Below are positions 31,167 to 38,463 of a stretch of DNA of 38,463 bases, one piece after another (position 1 is the first letter of the stretch; each line of letters opens with the position of its first letter). The notes beneath the pieces are model-generated. The model was given only the letters and a program-made list of their open reading frames with translations. It searched no databases and was not told where the DNA came from. A program made the position numbers and the translations under genes. Source of the DNA: JAMBLL01 sp964460075 (GTDB taxonomy: Bacteria > Actinomycetota > Acidimicrobiia > Spongiisociales > UBA5794); contig CAYWPC010000022.1 in the NCBI GenBank assembly GCA_964460075.1, forward strand, positions 1 to 38,463, written 5' to 3'.

Positions 31167-32234
31167 ATGCGGCTCCTCCTTGTCACGAACGACTTTCCTC
31201 CGAAGCCCGGTGGAATCCAGATGTATCTCAAGAACCTCTTGGATGCCTTAGATGGAGAGACGCTGGTGGTAGCTCCGCGCGATTCGCGCGTCAGGGCAAG
31301 CGAACGCGGAGTAGTGCGTGGGCGTCGCACATACATGCTTCCGACACGAGAGACACGCTCGCTCGTGCGGGACGCTGCGGAGTCGTTCGAACCGGACGCA
31401 GTCTTGTTCGGTGCGCCACACCCATTGGCCCGAATGGGGCCGTGGCTTCGCGACGAATTGGGTCTCCCGTATGGCATTTTGAGCCACGGAGCCGAACTCA
31501 CGATTCCGGGGTCCATACCAGGCGCTCGGCGCCTGCTCGGTTCGACGCTCGCGGCTGCGGATGTTCGATTCGCCGTGAGCCGATTCACGGCGAACCACGT
31601 CTCATCCCTGTCTGGCAAGCCAACGGAGATCATCGGCGCAGGTGTCGAAATCGACACCTTCACACCTTCCACCGCGGCTCGCGACGATGCCGTTCCAGTG
31701 ATCGGCTGTGTATCGCGATTCGTGCCAAGGAAAGGTCAGGACCGCCTGCTCGAAGCCGTTGCTCGGCTCGATCGCGAGGTGGAAGTCCTCCTTGTGGGAG
31801 CCGGCCGCACAGAGCAGCGACTGCGGGCGCTGGCATCCAAGCTCGGAATCAACGCCAGATTCGAGGTTGACGTGCCATGGTCCGATCTGCCAGACCTCTA
31901 CCGGTCGATGGACATCTTCTGCATGCCGTGCAAGTCCCGTTGGGGTGGCCTCGAATTCGAAGGATTCGGCCTCGTGTTTCTCGAGGCGGCAGCATCCGGT
32001 CTCCCCGTGCTTGCCGGGGACTCAGGCGGATCGCCTGAGACGATTCTGCCGGGGCAGACCGGCTTCGTCGTATCGAATGTTGATGCCATCGTCGAAGGTC
32101 TCGAAATACTCCTTGACGACCCAAAGCGTGCGGCTGCGATGGGGCGCAGTGGGCGACGAATGGTGGAGATCGAGTTCACATGGGAGCACGTCATCGAACG
32201 CCTGCATCTAGGTTACGAACCGTATATCGGCTAG
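31167..32234 (+). CDS. GT4 glycosyltransferase, PimB-like
   Basis: A 355-residue GT-B fold enzyme. The N-terminus LLLVTNDFPPKPGGIQMYL is characteristic of PimB-type mannosyltransferases and relatives. The donor-binding half has CVSRFVPRKGQDRLLEA, then EGFGLVFLEAAASGLPV with the GT4 EX7E-type motif, and DSGGSPETI. In mycobacteria PimB adds the second mannose to phosphatidylinositol mannoside; that exact role here is inference. It is co-transcribed with the phosphatase gene upstream (2-nt gap). A pairing of a phosphatase with a GDP-mannose-using enzyme is plausible but not shown. Confidence 0.87.
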   Translation: MRLLLVTNDFPPKPGGIQMYLKNLLDALDGETLVVAPRDSRVRASERGVVRGRRTYMLPTRETRSLVRDAAESFEPDAVLFGAPHPLARMGPWLRDELGLPYGILSHGAELTIPGSIPGARRLLGSTLAAADVRFAVSRFTANHVSSLSGKPTEIIGAGVEIDTFTPSTAARDDAVPVIGCVSRFVPRKGQDRLLEAVARLDREVEVLLVGAGRTEQRLRALASKLGINARFEVDVPWSDLPDLYRSMDIFCMPCKSRWGGLEFEGFGLVFLEAAASGLPVLAGDSGGSPETILPGQTGFVVSNVDAIVEGLEILLDDPKRAAAMGRSGRRMVEIEFTWEHVIERLHLGYEPYIG

Positions 32235-32238
32235 GTTT

Positions 32239-32269
32239 TTGCATCGTTACACGTATTGCCAGATACGTT
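32239..32269 (+). promoter_or_regulatory. Candidate promoter upstream of topA
   Basis: TTGCAT (32239-32244) and TACGTT (32264-32269) are spaced by 19 bases, slightly long. They would give topA a leader of about 40 nt that includes GGAAGG before ATG 32316. Confidence 0.3.
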
Positions 32270-32315
32270 CGACTGCCGAATGGCATTACACCGTCCCCTC
32301 GCGAAGCGGAAGGAC

Positions 32316-34889
32316 ATGACAAAGAAACTCGTCATCGTCGAGTCACCAGCAAAGGCTCGCACGATCAACAAGTACTTAGGTGCCGACTACATCGTTGAGT
32401 CTTCCGTCGGCCACATCCGGGATATTCCTGCGAGGGCGGCTGACCTACCAGATGCCAAGCGAGACCTTTGGAAGTCCACCCGATTTGGTGTCGACATCGA
32501 GAACGATTTCACCCCTATCTACATCGTCACCGACTCGTCGAAGAAGCAGGTGAGGCTTCTCAAGAAGAAGCTGAAGGAAGTCGACGAGTTGTATCTCGCG
32601 ACGGATGAGGATCGTGAGGGAGAGGCGATCGCGTGGCATCTCCTGCAGGAGCTCAAGCCGAAAGTCACCGTGCGTCGCATGGTTTTCCACGAAATCACCG
32701 AGCGGGCTATACGTGAAGCCGCCGCTAACCCGCGAGACCTAGATATGCCGCTCGTCAACGCCCAAGAGACCCGCCGCATCCTCGACCGGTTGTTCGGATA
32801 CGAGGTCTCGCCCGTTCTTTGGCGACGGGTACAACGAGGTCTGTCGGCAGGGAGGGTGCAGTCACCGGCGACGAGGATCCTCGTCGAACGTGAACGTGAA
32901 CGAATAGCTCATGTGTCCGCGACCTATGCGGGCCTGAAGGCAGATCTTGCTGCTAGTGGAGCCGAGTTCACTGCACCACTCAAGGCCATCGACGGAGTGA
33001 GGATTGCCGAGGGCGCGGACTTCTCATCAGACGGGTCGCTGCAAGGTGAGAAGCTCCGGTTGACCCTCGAAGATGCCGCCGATCTGGCGAGAGGGCTCTC
33101 CGGCGCGTCGTTCACGGTTGCAACGGTGGAAGCGAAGCCGTACACCAGGCGGCCGTATCCACCGTTCCGCACTTCGACACTCCAACAGGAAGCCGGTCGC
33201 AAGCTGCGTTTTGGTGCTCGACGGACGATGAGCGCTGCGCAGCGCCTGTACGAGGCTGGATTCATCACCTACATGCGAACCGACTCGACCAACCTGTCGA
33301 CGACGGCCGTGGCTGCGGCGAGGTCACTGGTTGCAGACCGCTACGGATCCAAGTTTCTTCCCGAAAAGCCTCGCGCCTACGGGCGAGCGGCCAAGGGTGC
33401 TCAGGAAGCGCACGAAGCGATCAGGCCCTCGGGTGAGCGATTTCAGGATATGGAGGCAGCGGCTGGAGACTTCGGATCGACATCGGACGAAGCCAGGGTG
33501 TACGAGCTCATCTGGATGCGGACGGTCGCCTCACAGATGAAGGACGCAACGGGTGAGAGCCTTGTTGTGCAAGTCGAAGCCTGCGCTCTGGACGATCGAA
33601 TCTGCCGCTTTCAAGCTTCAGGGCGCACGATCACCTTCCCGGGATTTCTGAGAGCATACGTCGAGGGTCATGACGATCCTGACGCTGCCCTGGACGACCA
33701 GGAGACCCACCTGCCGGCCATGGTGATCGGCGACTCCCTCACCGCGGTCGCACTCGAACCAACAGAGCACGAAACCAGGCCACCGGCTCGCTACACGGAA
33801 GCCTCTCTCATCAAACGCCTCGAGGAGCTCGGCATTGGGCGGCCCTCGACGTACGCGTCGATCATTGCGACGATCCTCGACCGTGAGTACGCTCGCAAGC
33901 AGGGCACTGCTCTCATCCCGACCTGGAGGGCGTTCAGCGTCGTCGGACTGCTCGAGCAGTACTTCTCGGACTATGTCGACTACGACTTCACAGCGCGCAT
34001 GGAGAGGGACCTCGATCGCATCGCTTCTGGAGATCAGGACATGGTCCCATACTTGAAGGACTTCTACCTCGGCAACGGCCACCCTGGCCTCGTCGAGTTG
34101 GTATCAGAGGATGCGCTGGAGCGCATTGATCCTAAGGCCGTGAACTCGTTCCCGATCGGTATGGGGGAGGATGGCGAAGCGATTATCGCCCGTGCCGGGC
34201 AGTTCGGTCCCTATCTCCAGCATGGTGAGAGGAGAGCTTCGATTCCACCGGATCTCGCTCCAGATCAGTTGACGTTGGAGCGGGCACTCGAGTTGCTGGA
34301 TGCTCCATCGGATGATCGGTCACTGGGTGTCGACCCTGTATCCGGCCTGGAGGTCTTCGCCAAGACCGGACGGTTTGGACCGTATGTGCAACTCGGAGAG
34401 CGTGATGCTGAGTCGAAAGCCAAGCCGAAAACTGCCTCGCTGTTCAAGACGATGTCGCTCGCAGAGATCACCCTCGACGATGGTCTCAAGCTCCTCACGT
34501 TGCCTCGCGTGATTGGTGTTCATCCCGAGGATGGGGCACCGATCGAGGCGCTCAACGGTCGGTATGGTCCGTACATAAAGTGGGGCAAGGAGAGCCGAAG
34601 CCTCGAGGATGAGGAACAGCTGTTCACGGTGACGCATGACGAGGCACTGGCGCTCCTTGCGAAGCCGAGACAGCGACGCGGGGCGAAGCCGCCGATCAAG
34701 GAACTTGGGACCGATCCGGTAACCGGGAGAGACATCGTCGTGAAGGATGGCCGATTCGGTCTCTACATGACAGATGGGGAGACGAACGTGTCGTTCCGCA
34801 AGGCCGAAACCATCGAGAACATCACACTCGAACATGCCTCGGAGCGTCTGCAAGAGAAGAGGGCGAAGGGTCCTGGGAAGCGTTCGTAG
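32316..34889 (+). CDS. topA: DNA topoisomerase I
   Basis: Type IA topoisomerase that relaxes negative supercoils. The 857-residue protein starts with LVIVESPAKARTINKYLG (Toprim) and has the acidic TDEDREGEAIAWHL metal site. The cleavage domain includes RRILDRLFGYEVSP, and the catalytic Tyr is residue 319 in FITYMRTDSTN, the same number as in E. coli. Residues about 610-850 hold repeated C-terminal Toprim-C units (GRFGPYVQLGE, GRYGPYIKWG, GRFGLYMTDGE) in place of zinc fingers, the usual actinobacterial form. The ATG at 32316 follows GGAAGG; the open frame to 32256 is not family-like. It is followed by tmk and holB. Confidence 0.97.
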   Translation: MTKKLVIVESPAKARTINKYLGADYIVESSVGHIRDIPARAADLPDAKRDLWKSTRFGVDIENDFTPIYIVTDSSKKQVRLLKKKLKEVDELYLATDEDREGEAIAWHLLQELKPKVTVRRMVFHEITERAIREAAANPRDLDMPLVNAQETRRILDRLFGYEVSPVLWRRVQRGLSAGRVQSPATRILVERERERIAHVSATYAGLKADLAASGAEFTAPLKAIDGVRIAEGADFSSDGSLQGEKLRLTLEDAADLARGLSGASFTVATVEAKPYTRRPYPPFRTSTLQQEAGRKLRFGARRTMSAAQRLYEAGFITYMRTDSTNLSTTAVAAARSLVADRYGSKFLPEKPRAYGRAAKGAQEAHEAIRPSGERFQDMEAAAGDFGSTSDEARVYELIWMRTVASQMKDATGESLVVQVEACALDDRICRFQASGRTITFPGFLRAYVEGHDDPDAALDDQETHLPAMVIGDSLTAVALEPTEHETRPPARYTEASLIKRLEELGIGRPSTYASIIATILDREYARKQGTALIPTWRAFSVVGLLEQYFSDYVDYDFTARMERDLDRIASGDQDMVPYLKDFYLGNGHPGLVELVSEDALERIDPKAVNSFPIGMGEDGEAIIARAGQFGPYLQHGERRASIPPDLAPDQLTLERALELLDAPSDDRSLGVDPVSGLEVFAKTGRFGPYVQLGERDAESKAKPKTASLFKTMSLAEITLDDGLKLLTLPRVIGVHPEDGAPIEALNGRYGPYIKWGKESRSLEDEEQLFTVTHDEALALLAKPRQRRGAKPPIKELGTDPVTGRDIVVKDGRFGLYMTDGETNVSFRKAETIENITLEHASERLQEKRAKGPGKRS

Positions 34890-34923
34890 CACGCACATGC
34901 CACGATCGTGGGAGACTGGGCAC

Positions 34924-35547
34924 ATGGATCACCGCGAGGTCCCCGGACAGGGGAGATACGTAGCGTTCGAAGGTATCGAGGGGGCAGGAAAGTCGACGAT
35001 CGCGGATCGCGTCGCTGACCAGCTCGAGATCAGCGGTCACAGCGTGGTGCGGGTTCGCGAACCGGGTGGCACGGACGTTGGCGAACGCATCAGGGAGATC
35101 CTGCTGGGTGGAAGCCACGCTCCGGTGCCACGAGCCGAGGCAGCGTTGTTCGCTGCTGCCAGGGCTCAGCTCATGCAGGAGAAGGTGATGCCTGCGCTCG
35201 AGTCTGGCTCCTGGGTGCTGTCCGACCGATCTGCGTATTCGTCGCTCGCCTACCAGGCCGCCGGTCGTGGGCTCGGGTTCGACGAGGTCAGGTCCTTGAA
35301 CGACATCGCCCTTGGCGGCCTGTGGCCAGACGTTGTCGTACTGCTTCGCATCGATCCAGACGTCGGGCTTGCCCGCCAAGAGGTTGATGATCGGATAGGC
35401 AGCGAGTCTCGGGCATTCCATCGCAGGGTCGCAGACGCGTTCGACACACTCGCCGATCAGGATCCGAAGCGGTTCATCGTGGTTGACGCCGCCGCGCCAC
35501 TCCCAGCCGTCGTCCAGGAGACCCTTGCAGCGCTTGGGGTCGGGTAG
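34924..35547 (+). CDS. tmk: Thymidylate kinase
   Basis: Phosphorylates dTMP to dTDP. The 207-residue protein has the P-loop FEGIEGAGKSTIA near residue 17, the substrate segment VREPGGTDVGERIRE, the DRSAYSSLAYQ motif and a LID region around DDRIGSESRAFHRRV. ATG 34924 follows GGGAG by 9 nt; an ATG at 34897 would add nine residues. Its stop directly abuts the holB start (no gap). topA-tmk-holB is an arrangement seen widely in Actinobacteria and ties nucleotide supply to replication genes. Confidence 0.95.
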   Translation: MDHREVPGQGRYVAFEGIEGAGKSTIADRVADQLEISGHSVVRVREPGGTDVGERIREILLGGSHAPVPRAEAALFAAARAQLMQEKVMPALESGSWVLSDRSAYSSLAYQAAGRGLGFDEVRSLNDIALGGLWPDVVVLLRIDPDVGLARQEVDDRIGSESRAFHRRVADAFDTLADQDPKRFIVVDAAAPLPAVVQETLAALGVG

Positions 35548-36609
35548 ATGAACTGGTTCTCGGATATGGTTGGTCACGGCGGTGTTGTCGACCTACTCGA
35601 CGCGGAGCTTTCGGCACCTGCTCACGCATATCTGTTCGTCGGACCAGCGAACGTTGGCAAGGCGACAGCGGCACGGCGGTTCGCCTCAGCCCTGATCGCA
35701 GGTGCCGACGAGGGGGATTTTCGGCGAGCAAAAGACGGGTCACATCCGGACCTCATCATCGTCGAGCCCCAGGGCCGGACGTCGATAACGGTGGAGCAGG
35801 CTCGTTCCATCGTGTCTGCAGCCGTGCGGTCTCCGCTGGAAGCGGATCGCAAGGTATTCCTGTTGGAGGAGGCGTCGATGCTCAACGACGAAGCAGCAAA
35901 CGCCTTGCTCAAGACCATCGAGGAGCCAATCAGGACGAGTGCCTTCGTACTGGTCGCAGAATCCGAGGACGACCTTCCAGCAACGCTAGCGAGCAGGTGT
36001 CGTACGATCGTATTCGGTCGACTTTCCGAATCCGAGATCGCTACAGGTCTTGTTGCTCGTGGGATCGATGAGGAGCACGCACGCAAGGCGGCTCGGATCT
36101 CAGGTGGCCGCCCAGGGCTCGCCTTCGCCTTCGCGACGGAGGAGTCTGTCGTCGATTTCCGGGATGCATGGTTGCGTGTCCCTGACAAGCTCACCGGTCA
36201 CCCTGGTGACGCGTACCGGTTGGTTGCTTCGGTTCTCTCCGCGACAGAGCCCCTGCTCGATGCGGTCAAGCGGCGCCAAGAGCAGGAGATTCGGTCACAC
36301 TTCCAAGACGATGACGTACCCAAGGGCGTCACCGACCGCCAAACGAGAGAGCTTGCCAGAGCATCGGACGCGCTGTATGTGACTGGACTCGAGCTTCTTG
36401 CGACCTTCTACCGTGACACTGCGGCCGCTCAGTTTGGTGCTTCAGTCCACAACACCGATATCGCCGCGACATCACTGACGAGAGTGACGTCCTCGGCCGC
36501 GCTGGTGAAAGCCGAGCAGGTCCTCGAGTCGATTGATTCATTGCGGGCGAATCAGCGTCCGCAGTTGGCACTCGCTGCGTTGTTCGTCAAGCTGGGATCC
36601 GATGTCTGA
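35548..36609 (+). CDS. holB: DNA polymerase III delta' subunit
   Basis: Clamp-loader subunit of 353 residues. The N-terminal region shows HAYLFVGPANVGKATAA (degenerate P-loop, Ala for Ser/Thr after GK) and SHPDLIIVEPQGRTSI. Next come KVFLLEEASMLNDEAANALL (Walker B-like with EE) and LASRCRTIVF with the SRC motif that delta' contributes as an arginine finger. The usual four-Cys zinc module between the P-loop and the HPD motif is absent (ALIAGADEGDFRRAKDG instead), so the protein has lost zinc binding. It starts immediately after the tmk stop and overlaps plsC by 8 nt. Confidence 0.9.
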   Translation: MNWFSDMVGHGGVVDLLDAELSAPAHAYLFVGPANVGKATAARRFASALIAGADEGDFRRAKDGSHPDLIIVEPQGRTSITVEQARSIVSAAVRSPLEADRKVFLLEEASMLNDEAANALLKTIEEPIRTSAFVLVAESEDDLPATLASRCRTIVFGRLSESEIATGLVARGIDEEHARKAARISGGRPGLAFAFATEESVVDFRDAWLRVPDKLTGHPGDAYRLVASVLSATEPLLDAVKRRQEQEIRSHFQDDDVPKGVTDRQTRELARASDALYVTGLELLATFYRDTAAAQFGASVHNTDIAATSLTRVTSSAALVKAEQVLESIDSLRANQRPQLALAALFVKLGSDV

Positions 36610-37249
36610 TCTGTGGTCGCTCGCTCCTCGGACGGTGCATCGTGTGCTTCGTTCGCCAGGGCGGCTCTTTGCAAGGACGTACTTCGACATGTCCGTCGTC
36701 GGCAGGGAGAACTTCCCTGCCGACGGTCCGTCGATCGTTGCTGCCAACCACTTCTCGCATCTCGATCCACCGCTGATCGCTGCGAACCTCGATCGCTACA
36801 CCAGGTTCCTAGCCGTCGACGACCTGTACGGCCGATCGAAAGCGTTTGATCTCATGATGGGCTTCTTCGAGGCGATTCCGCTCGACCGTGACGGCTATCC
36901 GGTTCGGGCGATGCGTGCCGCAGCCGAGCATCTTGGGGCTGGCGATGTCGTCGGTGTGTTTCCCGAGGGGCGTCGTGTCGAGTGCTGGGGCGAGGATGCG
37001 CCGAAGCGTGGAGCTGCCTGGCTTGCATGGATGACAGGGGCGCCGCTCGTTCCCGTCGCCATTCACGGGACGAAACATTCTCTCTCCCCTGGAGAGCGAG
37101 GTTTTCATCGAACTGCTGTGCACGTCTGGATCGACACGCCGATCTGGTGGTATGACTATGTGAGGGCGATCGATCCGATTGGTGCCATGATGGATGAGTG
37201 GCGTCGGGTGGTTGGTGAACACCTCACGCCGTGGGAGAGGATGCCATGA
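36602..37249 (+). CDS. 1-acyl-sn-glycerol-3-phosphate acyltransferase family (PlsC-like)
   Basis: A 215-residue acyltransferase, probably membrane associated, making phosphatidic acid or another acyl ester. The catalytic NHFSHLDPP (NHxxxxD) is near residue 49, followed by FFEAIPLDRDG, VVGVFPEGRR and APLVPVAIHGT, all PlsC blocks. It has no clear membrane helix, so it is likely peripheral. The ATG at 36602 overlaps the end of holB and its stop overlaps the next gene (ATGA), so it sits within one long transcript with topA-tmk-holB or a sub-operon. Confidence 0.88.
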   Translation: MSDLWSLAPRTVHRVLRSPGRLFARTYFDMSVVGRENFPADGPSIVAANHFSHLDPPLIAANLDRYTRFLAVDDLYGRSKAFDLMMGFFEAIPLDRDGYPVRAMRAAAEHLGAGDVVGVFPEGRRVECWGEDAPKRGAAWLAWMTGAPLVPVAIHGTKHSLSPGERGFHRTAVHVWIDTPIWWYDYVRAIDPIGAMMDEWRRVVGEHLTPWERMP

Positions 37250-38145
37250 TGAAGAGAGTCGTGGTTGCCGGTGCCAGCGGCCTGATCGGGTCTGCACTCG
37301 TCGATGCGCTTCGGACCAGGGGAGATGTCGTCGTGACCCTCGGACGACTGGAGGGTGACGGTGTGGATGCCGTGTGGGACCCGAGTCGCAGCGATCTCGA
37401 CATCGAGATCTTGCGTGGTGCCGATGCAGTGGTTTCTCTGAACGGAGCAGGGATCGGAGATGAGCGGTGGAGCGCCGAACGAAGAGCACTCCTGCGGTCC
37501 TCGCGTATCGACTCGGTCGGGCTCCTCGCAGAGTCGATAGCGTCGATGTTCCAGCCACCGGAGGTTCTGATTGCTGGATCAGCGATCGGGTTTTACGGTG
37601 ACACAGGCGATGTGCTCGTGGACGAGTCGGCGTCGCACGGAGAGGACTTCCTTGCGCTGTTGTGTTCCGATTGGGAGGCCGCAGCCAGGCCGGCGTCCGA
37701 CGCTGGCATCCGTGTCGCACACCCGAGGACCGGCATCGTTCTGGCCGGATCCGGTGGTGCGCTCGCTCCACTTCTTCCGATCTTCCGGCTTGGTCTTGGT
37801 GGGCCGATCGGTAGGGGCCGCCAATGGTGGTCGTGGATCTCGCTCGCTGATGAGGTCGCCGCACTGTTGTTTCTTATCGACGGAGATCTCCGTGGGCCGG
37901 TGAATATCGTGGCACCGAATCCTGTCCGCCAGAAGGAGTTCGCCAGGGCTCTCGGTGCTCAGTTGCATCGTCCAGCGTTCGTGCCTGCTCCCCGGTTTGC
38001 TTTGAATCTCCGGTTGGGGAAGGAACTCGCGGCTGCGATCGGATTCGCGTCTCAGCGTGTGGCGCCAGCAGCACTCATCGATGCGGGCTTCGCTTTCCGT
38101 GACAGCGCGGTTAGGGATGCCCTGGCCTCCGCCCTCCATCCCTAA
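37246..38145 (+). CDS. TIGR01777 family NAD(P)-dependent epimerase/SulA-like protein
   Basis: A 299-residue extended SDR-type protein. The nucleotide motif VVAGASGLIGSALVDAL opens it, followed by GADAVVSLNGAGI, GSAIGFYGDTGDVLVDES and PRTGIVLAGSGGALAPL, all landmarks of the TIGR01777 (YfcH-like) family. The C-terminal DUF1731 segment is present (RFALNLRLGKELAAAIGFAS ... LIDAGFAFR). The physiological substrate of this family is unknown. ATG 37246 overlaps the plsC stop and follows GGGAGAGG. It ends 7 nt before the large palindrome that probably stops transcription. Confidence 0.88.
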   Translation: MMKRVVVAGASGLIGSALVDALRTRGDVVVTLGRLEGDGVDAVWDPSRSDLDIEILRGADAVVSLNGAGIGDERWSAERRALLRSSRIDSVGLLAESIASMFQPPEVLIAGSAIGFYGDTGDVLVDESASHGEDFLALLCSDWEAAARPASDAGIRVAHPRTGIVLAGSGGALAPLLPIFRLGLGGPIGRGRQWWSWISLADEVAALLFLIDGDLRGPVNIVAPNPVRQKEFARALGAQLHRPAFVPAPRFALNLRLGKELAAAIGFASQRVAPAALIDAGFAFRDSAVRDALASALHP

Positions 38146-38152
38146 CACAGAC

Positions 38153-38198
38153 GTCTGGCGTAGGAAACCGCAACATGTTGCGGATTCCTACGCCAGAC
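38153..38198. terminator. 46-bp near-perfect palindrome, likely bidirectional terminator
   Basis: Outer arms GTCTGGCGTAGGAA (38153-38166) and TTCCTACGCCAGAC (38185-38198) flank an inner perfect palindrome, CCGCAACATGTTGCGG (38168-38183). Only one A-A mismatch (38167/38184) interrupts it. It lies between the convergent epimerase gene and tRNA-Thr. No T-run follows on either strand, so a hairpin-only terminator or a dispersed palindromic repeat are both possible. Confidence 0.6.
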
Positions 38199-38227
38199 AG
38201 GAAGAGTGTGGCTGCTGTGAGGATGTA

Positions 38228-38302
38228 TGGAGCCGGAGGCGGGATTTGAACCCGCGGCCTACGCATTACGAGTGCGTTGCTCTACCCCTGAGCTACCCCG
38301 GC
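38228..38302 (-). tRNA. tRNA-Thr (anticodon CGT)
   Basis: The minus strand folds as a full cloverleaf. The acceptor GCCGGGG pairs with CTCCGGC, with one G-U pair. The D arm is GCTC...GAGC, and the anticodon arm is ACGCA-CTCGTAA-TGCGT with anticodon CGT reading ACG. The T arm is GCGGG-TTCAAAT-CCCGC. CCA is encoded (38230-38228). The 5' end is at 38302. Confidence 0.95.
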
Positions 38303-38366
38303 GTGGGCGCAATGGTAGCGAGATCCCCACGACACCATCTTGGGAACCACACGGCGAGGCCATGCT

Positions 38367-38463
38367 TCAACCCGCCACGTTCGCCCTGTTCCTTGCATAG
38401 ACCCACGTCGAGTACTCGTCAGCGAAGCCGACCATCAGCAGTGGAAGCAGCCCACCCGAAAAC
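38367..38463 (-). CDS. C-terminal fragment of an unidentified gene, cut by the window edge
   Basis: On the minus strand an open frame of 31 codons enters from the right edge and ends at TGA (38369-38367). It reads GGLLPLLMVGFADEYSTWVY and then a basic end. The hydrophobic stretch followed by an acidic turn and a basic tail looks like the end of a real protein, possibly a membrane protein. Too little is visible to assign a family. It would lie upstream of tRNA-Thr on the same strand. Confidence 0.4.
   Translation of the reverse strand, partial: FSGGLLPLLMVGFADEYSTWVYARNRANVAG

Overview
The window is bacterial chromosome with high GC and dense, mostly overlapping genes. The gene set points to Actinomycetota, possibly a deep branch such as Acidimicrobiia, although the class is inference. 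Supporting features are: a Tad pilus cluster in the mycobacterial Rv3660c-Rv3654c order, including a DUF4244-type pilin; split single-RCK TrkA proteins like CeoB/CeoC; a PimB-like glycosyltransferase; a TopA with no zinc-finger tail; and many candidate leaderless genes. I see no phage, transposase, CRISPR array or plasmid function. The window reads as core chromosome with some lineage-specific insertions.

Layout. 1-257 is a hairpin-rich, repeat-bearing leader of hutI. 258-2307 holds imidazolonepropionase (hutI) and a glycerophosphodiester phosphodiesterase. 2392-4772 (minus) is leuC-leuD plus a small unknown gene. 4882-7389 holds a secreted unknown protein, then an ArsR-type regulator and an MFS exporter behind a palindromic operator. 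7630-8412 (minus) is a HAD phosphatase divergent from the Tad operon at 8544-12352 (degenerate Ssd/TadZ, TadA, TadB, TadC, pilin, TadE, TadE-like). 12520-16114 is a K+ uptake operon: trkA, trkA, a 48-residue membrane peptide, trkH and a secreted OB-fold-like protein. 16132-17995 holds a metallopeptidase and a histidine kinase that meet head to head and both appear to lack their N-termini. 18016-20897 (minus) is a thiol-redox cluster: DUF3179 lipoprotein, CcdA and TlpA. 21042-24535 holds a HAD hydrolase, an acyl-CoA synthetase and a tandem GNAT protein. 24644-29563 holds a membrane pyrophosphatase of the K+-dependent sequence type, then a second trkA-trkH pair. 29677-32234 holds a small membrane protein divergent from a tandem histidine phosphatase and a PimB-like mannosyltransferase. 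32316-38145 is topA, tmk, holB, plsC and a TIGR01777 epimerase, closed by a 46-bp palindrome. The right edge has tRNA-Thr(CGT) and the C-terminus of an unidentified gene, both on the minus strand.

How the parts fit. Two separate K+ uptake systems and a pyrophosphatase likely to need K+ lie within about 17 kb, which suggests a link between K+ homeostasis and membrane energisation. HAD-ssd-tad, hppA and topA-tmk-holB recall an arrangement common in Actinobacteria, here spread out by insertions. A recurrent signal is a TAnnnT hexamer 6-9 nt before start codons that lack a Shine-Dalgarno sequence. It suggests that leaderless transcription is common, and it was used here to settle several starts.
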